Source of the DNA: Bradyrhizobium arachidis
GTDB lineage: Bacteria; Pseudomonadota; Alphaproteobacteria; Rhizobiales; Xanthobacteraceae
Length of the DNA: 64,000 nucleotides
Reading direction: 5' to 3'
Assembly (NCBI RefSeq): GCF_024758505.1
Contig: NZ_CP077970.1
Location: 3,844,001 to 3,908,000 of the forward strand
Positions within the stretch are counted from its first letter, which is position 1. Every line of letters starts with the position of its first letter. Under the pieces are notes generated by a model. That model saw nothing but the letters and a program-made list of their open reading frames with translations. It had not been told where the DNA came from and did no database searches. Positions 54,476-62,426 of this stretch are shown piece after piece. Both the position numbers and the translations under genes were made by a program.

Positions 54476-56110
54476 ATGGCAAACAAGCGATACGCGCTGA
54501 CCAAGGATTTGCTGAGCGAGGCCGGCGCGAAGCGCGACGCGGACGTTGAGTGTCAGTTCGCCATCGACAATCCCAGAGGCCTGAGCATCCGCGTCAGGGG
54601 CGGGGAGGTCGCTTACTATGTGCAGGCCCGCACGCGTGTCCGAGGCCAAAAGTCCACGGTCGTAAAACGGCGGCTTGGTGCAGTGGGAGACTTCACGTTC
54701 GCCCAGGTGAAGAAGATCGCCACCGAGGCAATTTTCGCGATCAAGAACGGGCGCGACCCGGACGCCGTCATCGAAACCAGGTTGATGGGCGGCGACGAAA
54801 AGTCCGTCGCTGTCGCCGTTGACCGCGCCGAAGCCTTGAAGGGCGAGCTGTGGACCTTCGAGACTCTGATTACGCAATACGCGCAGCGAACGAAAAGCTC
54901 GAAAGACGGTGGCCGCAACGAAGCAGCTAAGCTGCGCCTTGCGCCGTCGTCCGTCACCGAACTTGAGACGCGATTGCGAGATCGGCCGGAGAACGCCGAG
55001 CTCAAGAAGCGCTTCGTAAAGGAGCTTCGCCTCGAAGATCTTGAAGAGGTTCGCGACCTCATTGATGCCAGCGGTTCAGGTCCCTCGGCTGGGGCAAAGT
55101 ACGTCGATCTCGCAAAACGCGTGCTGCGCTGGGGGCTCAAGCAAAAGCGACGCTTCACCGGTCTCGAGCCGACCGCGACGTGGTGGGAGGCGTTGTCCCA
55201 CGAGTACGAAATGGAGGATCGCTCGGGGCGCTATCTGACCCCGGCGCAGATCGGGATGCTCATTGCGCTTCTGGAGGCCGTACGGCCTTTGGGAGGTAAT
55301 AACAACGATGCGGTCTTGGGTGCTCTGCAGGTTTCATGGATGATCCCCCAACGAAGCTCCGCTCTGGTGAACATGCTCGCCTTGGGCTCCGATCGCTGGG
55401 TTCCTGATCCCGCGCCGGAACGTGTTGGTTGGCGCGTCTATAACTGGAAACCCGACGAGGTGAAAAACAAGCGCGAAATCAAGCTAAGCGTTCCGCCTAT
55501 TGCCATCGAGATCCTCGAAAGAGTGGCGCGATACTCTAAGCAACAGTTGGGCGCGGTCTCGATCTGGGCGTTTCCGCAGGACCGCAACAAGTATCTTGTG
55601 CGCGCTCTCGCCGCTAAACAACGTAACGATGATCGCGTACCGGCCCACCTTGATAAGGCGATTACCCCTTCCTCCCTCAATCACGCGCTCGACGCCCTGG
55701 CAGGACGCAAACCGGGATGGCCGGATCTGCTCACTGTCGTCGGGCTGCCCAACAGGATTGGCCCTCATGACGAGCGTCGGTCGGTCACGAGTTTCTTTGA
55801 GAATTTCGGCGAAGGTGCATATGCATCCGCGCTCCTGGATCATCGCGTGAGCGGTGCCGACAAGATGTCGCGCGAGGTCGCTGCCATCACCCAGACGGTC
55901 TACAGCGCCGCCGACCGCGTGGTGTTCAAGGCCGAAGGCATGCTGATGTGGATGGAAGCGGTGTTGCCGGCCTACGAAGCTGCAAAGAAGGATCCGCGTT
56001 TGGCCAAGGCAGTTGAAATGCGGAAAGCTGCTTTGGCGAATGGGTTGCCGGATGGGAAAACGGGAGGGCGAGCCAAGGCGCGTGCCGCGGGGGCGGTTGC
56101 CTCGGCTTAG
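54476..56110 (+). CDS. int: Tyrosine-recombinase integrase of the island
   Basis: 544 residues, long for the class. Catalytic residues: Arg in WMIPQRSSAL, a possible Lys in NKREIKLSV, His and Arg in GPHDERRSVTSFF, a late His in LLDHRVSG and Tyr in TQTVYSAAD. N-terminal arm-type binding region. The ATG at 54476 has AGGGAAA; the frame opens earlier at 54413. It sits 155 bases from the tRNA-Thr fragment, the classic integrase-tRNA layout, so the fragment is its attachment site. Confidence 0.85.
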   Translation: MANKRYALTKDLLSEAGAKRDADVECQFAIDNPRGLSIRVRGGEVAYYVQARTRVRGQKSTVVKRRLGAVGDFTFAQVKKIATEAIFAIKNGRDPDAVIETRLMGGDEKSVAVAVDRAEALKGELWTFETLITQYAQRTKSSKDGGRNEAAKLRLAPSSVTELETRLRDRPENAELKKRFVKELRLEDLEEVRDLIDASGSGPSAGAKYVDLAKRVLRWGLKQKRRFTGLEPTATWWEALSHEYEMEDRSGRYLTPAQIGMLIALLEAVRPLGGNNNDAVLGALQVSWMIPQRSSALVNMLALGSDRWVPDPAPERVGWRVYNWKPDEVKNKREIKLSVPPIAIEILERVARYSKQQLGAVSIWAFPQDRNKYLVRALAAKQRNDDRVPAHLDKAITPSSLNHALDALAGRKPGWPDLLTVVGLPNRIGPHDERRSVTSFFENFGEGAYASALLDHRVSGADKMSREVAAITQTVYSAADRVVFKAEGMLMWMEAVLPAYEAAKKDPRLAKAVEMRKAALANGLPDGKTGGRAKARAAGAVASA

Positions 56111-56200
56111 GCTTCGAAGGTCATACTGCCGGGGGCGGGCGGGCATGGCGCGCACCCGGTGGAAAACAACCCAAAAGCTGCGTATTTCCAATAACTTCTC

Positions 56201-56230
56201 TTCACGGCGGAGCGCGTCGGCCTGTATACT
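56201..56230 (+). promoter_or_regulatory. Candidate promoter of hamA
   Basis: TTCACG (56201-56206) and TATACT (56225-56230), spaced 18 bases, resemble sigma-70 boxes. Transcription would start close to the hamA ATG at 56238, and no ribosome site precedes that ATG, so the message may be leaderless. Inference. Confidence 0.35.
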
Positions 56231-56237
56231 GCAACCA

Positions 56238-57230
56238 ATGAGCGAGGGAGCGATACTTGATGCCGAAGAAGCCGCCGATCTGAAGTCGGCGCTCGCTGCG
56301 CTTTCTAAAGACTACGGCAGTTTGGCCGCGCGCATCCGGGTTCTAACCCATGCGATCGTCTGTCCGTCCACGGGCGTGACGCTGCGGCTCCATTTTCCCT
56401 CGTTCCGCCAGAGCAAACCGACCGTCGCGGAGCTTGTTGACGCGATTGCGACTTATCTCGTTCATTTTGCGTTGCCGAGATCGGAAGTTGAAGCGCTTAC
56501 GTCGGCTTACCAGTCGATCGAAGCCTTCGATTTTATGAAGCGTTACTCGATACTCGAATCTCGCGCCCGCGCTCTTTTTATCAAGGCTAACCAGACTACA
56601 AATCGGAACGGCGAGGCAGGTGAGCTACTGCTCTACCTTTTGACGGAATGGATACTTGGCGCGCCCCAGCTGATAGCTAAGATGGCGCTAAAAACCAATC
56701 CCAACATGCCCGTGCACGGTGCCGATGGCGTGCACATTTGTTACCGCGAAATCGATAAGAAGCTGCTTCTCTATTGGGGCGAGTCGAAGCTTTATGCTGA
56801 CGTCGGTGAAGCCATTGCTGCCGCCGCGAAGTCGATCAGCGAAGCGCTCAAGCCAGAAAAGCTCCAGCACGAGATCAATCTCGTGCAACAAAACATCGAT
56901 CTTTCAGGCTTGACGCCGGAGGCAAAGGACGCGCTGCTCCAGTATCTCAATCCGTTTGAGGAAAGCTATAACGAACGCCACGATGTAACGACATGCCTCG
57001 TTGGATTTGATTTTGATGGTTTTGCCAAAGTGGCAAAGGTCGTTGCGGACGAGGCGGAAGCGAAATTCAAAAGCTTTGCCGAAGCTGAGCTTTCAAAGGT
57101 CGCGCCTACACTGGAGAAAGCGCTGACGGATGCCGGCCTTCAAACCCAACCGGTGGAGATTTTCTTTTTCCCAGTCCCATCGGTGGGCGATTTCCGAGAT
57201 CTCTTCCAGAAAAAGATTGGCTGGAAGTAA
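56238..57230 (+). CDS. hamA: Hachiman defence nuclease HamA (DUF1837)
   Basis: 330 residues. The DUF1837/HamA C-terminal domain is clear: a GEAGELLLYLLTEWIL helix (125-140) and then the PD-(D/E)xK-type core HGADGVHICY (Asp163) with YWGESKLYADVGEA (Glu182-x-Lys184). These match residues expected of the HamA nuclease active site. In published work HamA is held inactive by HamB and degrades DNA when HamB senses damaged or phage DNA, which stops phage replication. Start ATG 56238; its stop overlaps hamB's ATG by one base (TAATG), so expression is coupled. Confidence 0.88.
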   Translation: MSEGAILDAEEAADLKSALAALSKDYGSLAARIRVLTHAIVCPSTGVTLRLHFPSFRQSKPTVAELVDAIATYLVHFALPRSEVEALTSAYQSIEAFDFMKRYSILESRARALFIKANQTTNRNGEAGELLLYLLTEWILGAPQLIAKMALKTNPNMPVHGADGVHICYREIDKKLLLYWGESKLYADVGEAIAAAAKSISEALKPEKLQHEINLVQQNIDLSGLTPEAKDALLQYLNPFEESYNERHDVTTCLVGFDFDGFAKVAKVVADEAEAKFKSFAEAELSKVAPTLEKALTDAGLQTQPVEIFFFPVPSVGDFRDLFQKKIGWK

Positions 57231-59770
57231 TGATCGCAGAGCTTTCGAACCGCGTTTGGGAGAGTCTTGAGTTTCACGAAGCTGTACGGCTCGTCGAAGT
57301 GGCATGGCTAAAGCGAGAACTTGGCGTCACGGAGGGTGATGGCATTCCGCTTGAAAAAGCCGAAAAGCTCGTTCGTGCGGCGGCGATCCTTGCATGCTCC
57401 GATCAGCAGAGTCACCGCGAGACCGCCTTCCGAGCGGCAACCTGCGTGTATGACCTTGTTGGATGCGCGGAACTCCCGATGGACCAGGCTTTGCGCGTGG
57501 TCTTGTCACGCCTCGGAAATTTTCCGTCGCTTGCAACAAAATCGGACGTCGATACCGCGTTGCCGCACCTGCCGTTCAGCCTGGTAACGGAAGAGCTCGA
57601 AAAAGCTGCAGCGCGTTCGGTGACGATTAATGAAGAGCGACTGGTGTTCACCAACTTCCAGTACAACCTTTGGAGCAAGCTGTCGGCCAAGGAACGGATC
57701 GCTTTGTCGGCGCCCACTTCGGCCGGGAAGTCGTTTGTTCTACAGAACTATCTGGTCTCGGTTTTCTCCGAAAGCGAACCGCTCACGATTGTCTACATCG
57801 TGCCGACCCGGGCGCTGATCGCTCAAGTGGCTCTCGATCTTGGCGTTTTCTTCCGCGATGCCGGAGCAAAGTCGACGCCAGATATTGTCACCATTCCGCC
57901 AGACAGCGAAACGACCCTTCCGGAACGAGCGATCTATGTGATGACGCAGGAACGCGTCCAGTTGACGCTGGCAAGCCATCCGGAAGTCGCGGCGGGTATT
58001 GTCGTCGTAGACGAAGCTCAGTCGATCTCTGATGGTGCGCGCGGCGTTCTCCTGCAGTGGGTTCTCGACGATCTTCTGTCCCGCAGTTCAAAAGCGCAGG
58101 TACTTTTCGCGAGTCCCAATGTCCGTAACCTGAATGTCTTTGCGCATCTCTTTGGTCTCGAGGACGTAAAGCAGGTCTCATCAAGCGAGCCGACAGTGGC
58201 TCAAAACTTCCTGACCGTGAAGATCACGTCCAAGACCAAGGGACGCGTATCGATTATCCGGACATCTCAAGGAACGGAAGTGGAGGTTGCGCAGATTGAG
58301 GTCGGCCATCCGTTGGCCAGCAGGGTCGAGATGCTTGTGCATGTGGCCGCCAAGCTTGGACAGCGCCGTGCGAATATTGTCTATGCTAACGGCGCCGCGG
58401 ATGCTGAAAAGATTGCAATGCAGCTCGCCGATCTGTTTTCGGAGCGGGAGCCAACGGCTGAACTAACCGCTTTGTCGGATCTGGCACATGAAGTCGTGCA
58501 TCCGAATTACGTCCTCGGCGAATGTGTCAAGCGAGGCGTCGCCTTTCATTACTCCAATATTCCCACTCAGTTGCGCCGGGCCGTGGAGAATGCTGTTGCG
58601 AAAGGCCAAGTGGACTATCTTGTCTGCACCAGCACACTGCTTCAGGGCGTCAACCTTCCGGTCCGGAACATCTTCATGTGCCAACCGGAGCGTGGAAAGT
58701 CTCACCCACTGGATTCAACCGACTTTTGGAATTTGTCAGGCCGCGCGGGAAGGCTCCGGCGAGAGTTCCAGGGAAATATCTTCCTGATCGATTACCCGCG
58801 CTGGAAAACCCAGCCGCTTCAAGGACCAAAGGACGCGGTTATCACTCCCGCCATTCAATCAACATTGCGAGACAGCCAAGCGCAGTTGATTAGGGTGATG
58901 CGGAATCAGGCTCAACCGGGGCGCGGGGATGATCCGGCTCTCGAAACGGCATTTGGTCGCCTGTTCTCCGACTTCAAGCGCGGTCACCTGAACGGCACGC
59001 TTGCAAGAGCAGGATTCGGGGAGAGCGCTGCCGCGACAGAATTTGTCAACGCGCTCGTCGCTGCTGATGGTCAAATTAGCTTGGCACCGGAGGTCATCCG
59101 GCTGAGCCCTAATATCTCTGCGCACAAGCAAGAGCGGCTTTTCGGTGCGCTCCAGGCGGAAATCGCCAAGGGGAGGGCCCAAGCGGCTCAACTCGTGCCG
59201 GATCATCCCCGAGATACGGATGCGTTCGATTCTTACGTGCGTATTCTCAAGCAGTGCTACGAGCTAATCCTTGGCTTGGATACCGCGCGCGGCTTGCACC
59301 GGTTTCATGCGCTGATCGCTTTGAAGTGGATGCGCGGGCTTCCGCTCCCCCAAATCATCGATGAGCAAATCCGCCGGGACACCCGCGACAAGGATCGACG
59401 AACGATCATTCGAGAGACGCTCGAACTGGTCGAAAATCAGATCCGTTTTCAGGCGGTGCGGCTGTTTGGCTGTTACAATACGCTGCTCGGTCATGCGCTG
59501 ACGGTCAATCACTTTAAGGATTTGGCCGGGAGCATTCCGTCCTTACCGCTTTATCTGGAAGTTGGAGCGTCGGACAAGACGATGATCAGCTTCATCGCCC
59601 TTGGGCTTTCCCGTGTAGCAGCGATGCGGCTGAACGATCTTTCGGCGCGAAAAGACCTGGATACGACGGCCGCCCTTCAATGGCTACGCTCCCGCCAACT
59701 TGAACAGCTTGGGTTGTCGCCGCTTCTACTTGAAGAGGTGCGGTCGCTTTTAGCGGTAAATAGTCGGTAG
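57230..59770 (+). CDS. hamB: Hachiman helicase HamB (SF2)
   Basis: 846 residues. Helicase motifs in order: Walker A SAPTSAGKS (161-168), Ia PTRALIAQV (192-200), DEAQ box (261-264), SPN (about 295) in place of SAT, IVYANGAADAEK, HYSNIPTQLRR, VCTSTLLQGVNLPVRNIF and NLSGRAGRLRR (motif VI). This Ski2-like arrangement and size fit HamB, which scans DNA and unleashes HamA. The N-terminal 130 residues are helical and likely bind HamA. All motifs intact, so expected functional. Confidence 0.9.
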   Translation: MIAELSNRVWESLEFHEAVRLVEVAWLKRELGVTEGDGIPLEKAEKLVRAAAILACSDQQSHRETAFRAATCVYDLVGCAELPMDQALRVVLSRLGNFPSLATKSDVDTALPHLPFSLVTEELEKAAARSVTINEERLVFTNFQYNLWSKLSAKERIALSAPTSAGKSFVLQNYLVSVFSESEPLTIVYIVPTRALIAQVALDLGVFFRDAGAKSTPDIVTIPPDSETTLPERAIYVMTQERVQLTLASHPEVAAGIVVVDEAQSISDGARGVLLQWVLDDLLSRSSKAQVLFASPNVRNLNVFAHLFGLEDVKQVSSSEPTVAQNFLTVKITSKTKGRVSIIRTSQGTEVEVAQIEVGHPLASRVEMLVHVAAKLGQRRANIVYANGAADAEKIAMQLADLFSEREPTAELTALSDLAHEVVHPNYVLGECVKRGVAFHYSNIPTQLRRAVENAVAKGQVDYLVCTSTLLQGVNLPVRNIFMCQPERGKSHPLDSTDFWNLSGRAGRLRREFQGNIFLIDYPRWKTQPLQGPKDAVITPAIQSTLRDSQAQLIRVMRNQAQPGRGDDPALETAFGRLFSDFKRGHLNGTLARAGFGESAAATEFVNALVAADGQISLAPEVIRLSPNISAHKQERLFGALQAEIAKGRAQAAQLVPDHPRDTDAFDSYVRILKQCYELILGLDTARGLHRFHALIALKWMRGLPLPQIIDEQIRRDTRDKDRRTIIRETLELVENQIRFQAVRLFGCYNTLLGHALTVNHFKDLAGSIPSLPLYLEVGASDKTMISFIALGLSRVAAMRLNDLSARKDLDTTAALQWLRSRQLEQLGLSPLLLEEVRSLLAVNSR

Positions 59771-59820
59771 ACGGTGCGAAATCAAAGCACCGTGCTGACC
59801 ATGCAAAGGGCCTAGGGGCC

Positions 59821-60816
59821 ATGTCGATTCCACCCGAGGCTTGGTCCTTCGCCGAAAGGCATCAACGCTTCTTCAAGTTCAAGCAGTGTCTCGCTGCTGG
59901 CGATCAATCGCCGTGCGAAGGTCAGATCGTTCGCGCCCACATCATTCCTCGTTTCCAACTGAAGCAAATCGCCAAAAGTGGGCATATCGTTGCGGTTCCA
60001 ACCTCGTTGCTGGCCATCATGAAGATGCAGAGGACGGGGTTCGAAGCGCAAGAGATTGGCGTCGGCGAGTTCTCGACCATGAACTGCTTCTGTGCCGGTC
60101 ACGACAAGGCTCTGTTCGCACCGGTCGAGGACGCTCCGCTCATCTTCTCATCCGAGCAGCTTGCGCTGCTGCACTATCGAGCAATTGCCGCTGAATTCTA
60201 TCAGCGAAATAGCCAGTTGGAGTCGGCAGAAGCCGAGCTGGATTATCAGTCGGACGAGCCGCAAAATGCCAGATTCGTTTGGATTTCCATGTGGAACGAT
60301 AAGGCCTCTGAGGAGGCGAACTACGCCTTGGTTCATACCGAGAGACTGATTGCGACCCGACGTTTCGAGGATATCGGTAGCCTAGTTGTGCGCTTTGACG
60401 CGCAGCCTGCTGTGATGGCCGCTGGCGCATTCCGGCCGCAATACGATTTTGCCGCACGGCGCCTCCAAGACCTACGCGACATATGTTGCTACGTGGCGAT
60501 GCATTTGCTCGCCGCGGACGGCCGCACAGTTTTGGCTTTCACGTGGCTTCGACGTGACTCTGCGGCGGGCCGGTTCGCCCAAACCTTCGCCGCTCTATCA
60601 AGAGAGCAGATGGCTTCGGTTGCTGTCCAATGCGCTTTCGAATACGTCGAGCACACTTGCATGTCTCATTCGTGGTGGAGCGATCTGAGGCGCCCGATGC
60701 GAGCCGCGCTGCTCGAGCGCGTCAGGCGTGCGAGCTCTTTGTCTTATCGCCGCTCGCCCCGTTGCCTATCGTACCGCATACGCTATGCCGGTTGGCGCGT
60801 CGCGGGCATCCGGTAG
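59821..60816 (+). CDS. Putative zinc-binding HNH-like protein, third gene of the defence operon
   Basis: 331 residues. N-terminus has a treble-clef-like Cys/His set: Cys23 and Cys32 (FKQCLAAGDQSPCEGQIVRAH), His40, and Cys89-x-Cys91 with His94 (MNCFCAGHDKALF). Such CxnC...H...CxxH patterns occur in HNH nucleases, but no catalytic set is proven. The rest is helical and the last 30 residues are Arg-rich, possibly a frameshift remnant. Spacing of 50 bases after hamB, and AGGGG upstream, suggest one transcript. It could modify Hachiman activity or be independent cargo. Confidence 0.55.
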   Translation: MSIPPEAWSFAERHQRFFKFKQCLAAGDQSPCEGQIVRAHIIPRFQLKQIAKSGHIVAVPTSLLAIMKMQRTGFEAQEIGVGEFSTMNCFCAGHDKALFAPVEDAPLIFSSEQLALLHYRAIAAEFYQRNSQLESAEAELDYQSDEPQNARFVWISMWNDKASEEANYALVHTERLIATRRFEDIGSLVVRFDAQPAVMAAGAFRPQYDFAARRLQDLRDICCYVAMHLLAADGRTVLAFTWLRRDSAAGRFAQTFAALSREQMASVAVQCAFEYVEHTCMSHSWWSDLRRPMRAALLERVRRASSLSYRRSPRCLSYRIRYAGWRVAGIR

Positions 60817-61249
60817 CCGCTGCGCTGCGGAGACTGTAAGGGTGTCGTATCCAGCCTTGTCCTGCTCGCAGTGTCAATCCGAAGACATGCCCATCTACCC
60901 AGGAGCGATGCCAGCTACCCTTGAGGCGCTAGGAGAGGGGAGGCCAATCGGCGAAAAGCCACTTTAGAATGATAATCGGACCACCACGCTATGTGATTAA
61001 ATGAGGTGTTCGGCCGTGCCGCGCGCCGACACCGATGAGGTACGGTTAAGGCATTTTAACCGCGTTTCGTTCGCTTGCTTGCGGCGTAGACGACGGACAA
61101 CTACCTTTGATCTGTCCACTGCTCCCTGAGGGGCAGGCCGGTCCATGGAGGGACCTGGACCTTGCCGCGGCGGCTTCTCCACTAAGCAGTCCGCTACTGG
61201 CACAAATTGCTTCGCGCACCCCTTGGAAAATTTGAATAGACGCCTTCGG
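60817..61249. other. Gene-free region within the island
   Basis: 433 bases. Nothing recognisable; short frames on both strands have no ribosome sites. A few 8-bp palindromes only. Confidence 0.4.
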
Positions 61250-62020
61250 ATGTTTGCCGACGCGCGCCCCCTTCGTGTGGATGCGAGCGGTGTGACCGAT
61301 TCCGACGGCCAGCTCAGGGAGCCAGTCTTAAGGCTGGCCAAGTGGATGGCAGTTAATGCGACCAATGGTCTTGGCGGCGGCAATCAAGGCTCGAAACCCA
61401 GTCCCGGTTTCAGCACGCTCCCGAAGGACGTGCTCAAAAAGCATCGGCTGAAGAGGGTTAGCGCGTACGTCCACGACGATAGCCATGAGCCTTCGGCAGC
61501 AGCACAAACCAAGCGCGATCAGCGAAAGAAGCGTGAAAAGGAACAGAATATCGTCGGGTGTCACGTCGATGTCCCGAAGGCGGGGAGGTCGGTCATCCAG
61601 ACCCTGGCCGCCGCGATGCGGGTCGACAATGATTTGCATTCGACTATTTCATCCGTCATTTCGAGCGAAGCCCTCCAGGAATTTATCAAGAATCTGGCTG
61701 CGTCGGAGCTCGATGCATCATCGATCTCCGAACTGATCCATAATGAGGAGCTGGTGCGCCTTGTGGTCGCCTGCACTGCGAACCCGACGCTTCTCAAAAG
61801 CGCGTCGCTGCTGGTCAAGTCGGACGCGAATGTCTTCGCCGCATTGGCCAACACCATTTGCGCCGTGGTGGAAGGGCCTAATGATCCGCAGATCATGTTG
61901 GATACGATGGCCGCCGCTTTGCAGTCTCCGGACGATACGTTGAGTATGATCAAGGTTCGTCACGGAAGCGGCCTGCGAGCTTGGATTGTGAGGTGGGCCT
62001 TGGGTGGTTCGAGCCGATAG
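61250..62020 (+). CDS. Island hypothetical protein
   Basis: 256 residues. A basic central region (TKRDQRKKREKEQN) is followed by long alpha-helical repeats (IQTLAAAMRVDNDLHST; LQEFIKNLAASELDAS; LVRLVVACTANPTLLKS). No catalytic motif. Start uncertain: the frame opens at 61145, and ATG 61250 is the last start before the basic region. Low similarity to anything I know. Confidence 0.45.
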   Translation: MFADARPLRVDASGVTDSDGQLREPVLRLAKWMAVNATNGLGGGNQGSKPSPGFSTLPKDVLKKHRLKRVSAYVHDDSHEPSAAAQTKRDQRKKREKEQNIVGCHVDVPKAGRSVIQTLAAAMRVDNDLHSTISSVISSEALQEFIKNLAASELDASSISELIHNEELVRLVVACTANPTLLKSASLLVKSDANVFAALANTICAVVEGPNDPQIMLDTMAAALQSPDDTLSMIKVRHGSGLRAWIVRWALGGSSR

Positions 62021-62426
62021 TGGGGGCCGAGAATTGAGAGCGACTAGTCGTGGACTAGTCGCTCTCAATTTGTCGACTAGTCCTGGACTAGGCCGCGACA
62101 AGTCCTCTTGTGAAGGGGACTAGTCCGAGACTAGTCGTTCAAGCTGCAGCGCAACCGGGCTTGCCTGACCGCAAGGGAGCGGCCATCGTCGTCTTAGGCC
62201 GCCGCGATGATGTCGACCGAGCGCATTTGATGAGTTTCCGCCGCTTGGCGCCGAGTTGGGTTCGTGCGCGGACGTCCGGCGCGAGAGCGACGTTTCGGCT
62301 TTGGTCGAGCGGAGGATAGAGCGGCTTGACTGTTTCGACGTGGGCGGTCGACACCAACACAAAAGGCGCGCCCGGCCCGGTGACCGAACAGAGCGCGGAG
62401 AGGTCTGCTACAAGGCGGAGCTGCTC
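62021..62426. other. Gene-free stretch holding CTAG palindromes
   Basis: 406 bases. The first 110 hold the CTAG cluster described separately. The rest contains a minus-strand open frame (62139-62360, 73 codons) of Arg/Ser/Lys-rich composition without a ribosome site; I do not call it. Confidence 0.4.
62032..62139. repeat. Cluster of CTAG palindromes with an 18-bp perfect hairpin
   Basis: AATTGAGAGCGACTAGTC (62032-62049) pairs perfectly with 62053-62070 over a three-base loop. Four more GACTAG/CTAGTC units follow within 70 bases, including GGACTAGTCC. CTAG is generally a rare tetramer in this kind of genome, so such density is notable. Lies just after the 61250 gene; could be a terminator, an integrase- or replication-protein-binding array, or a regulatory site. 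Confidence 0.8.

Noticed and set aside
61145..61249. Upstream extension of the 61250 gene
   Set aside because: Pro/Cys-rich translation without a ribosome site; kept only as a start alternative.
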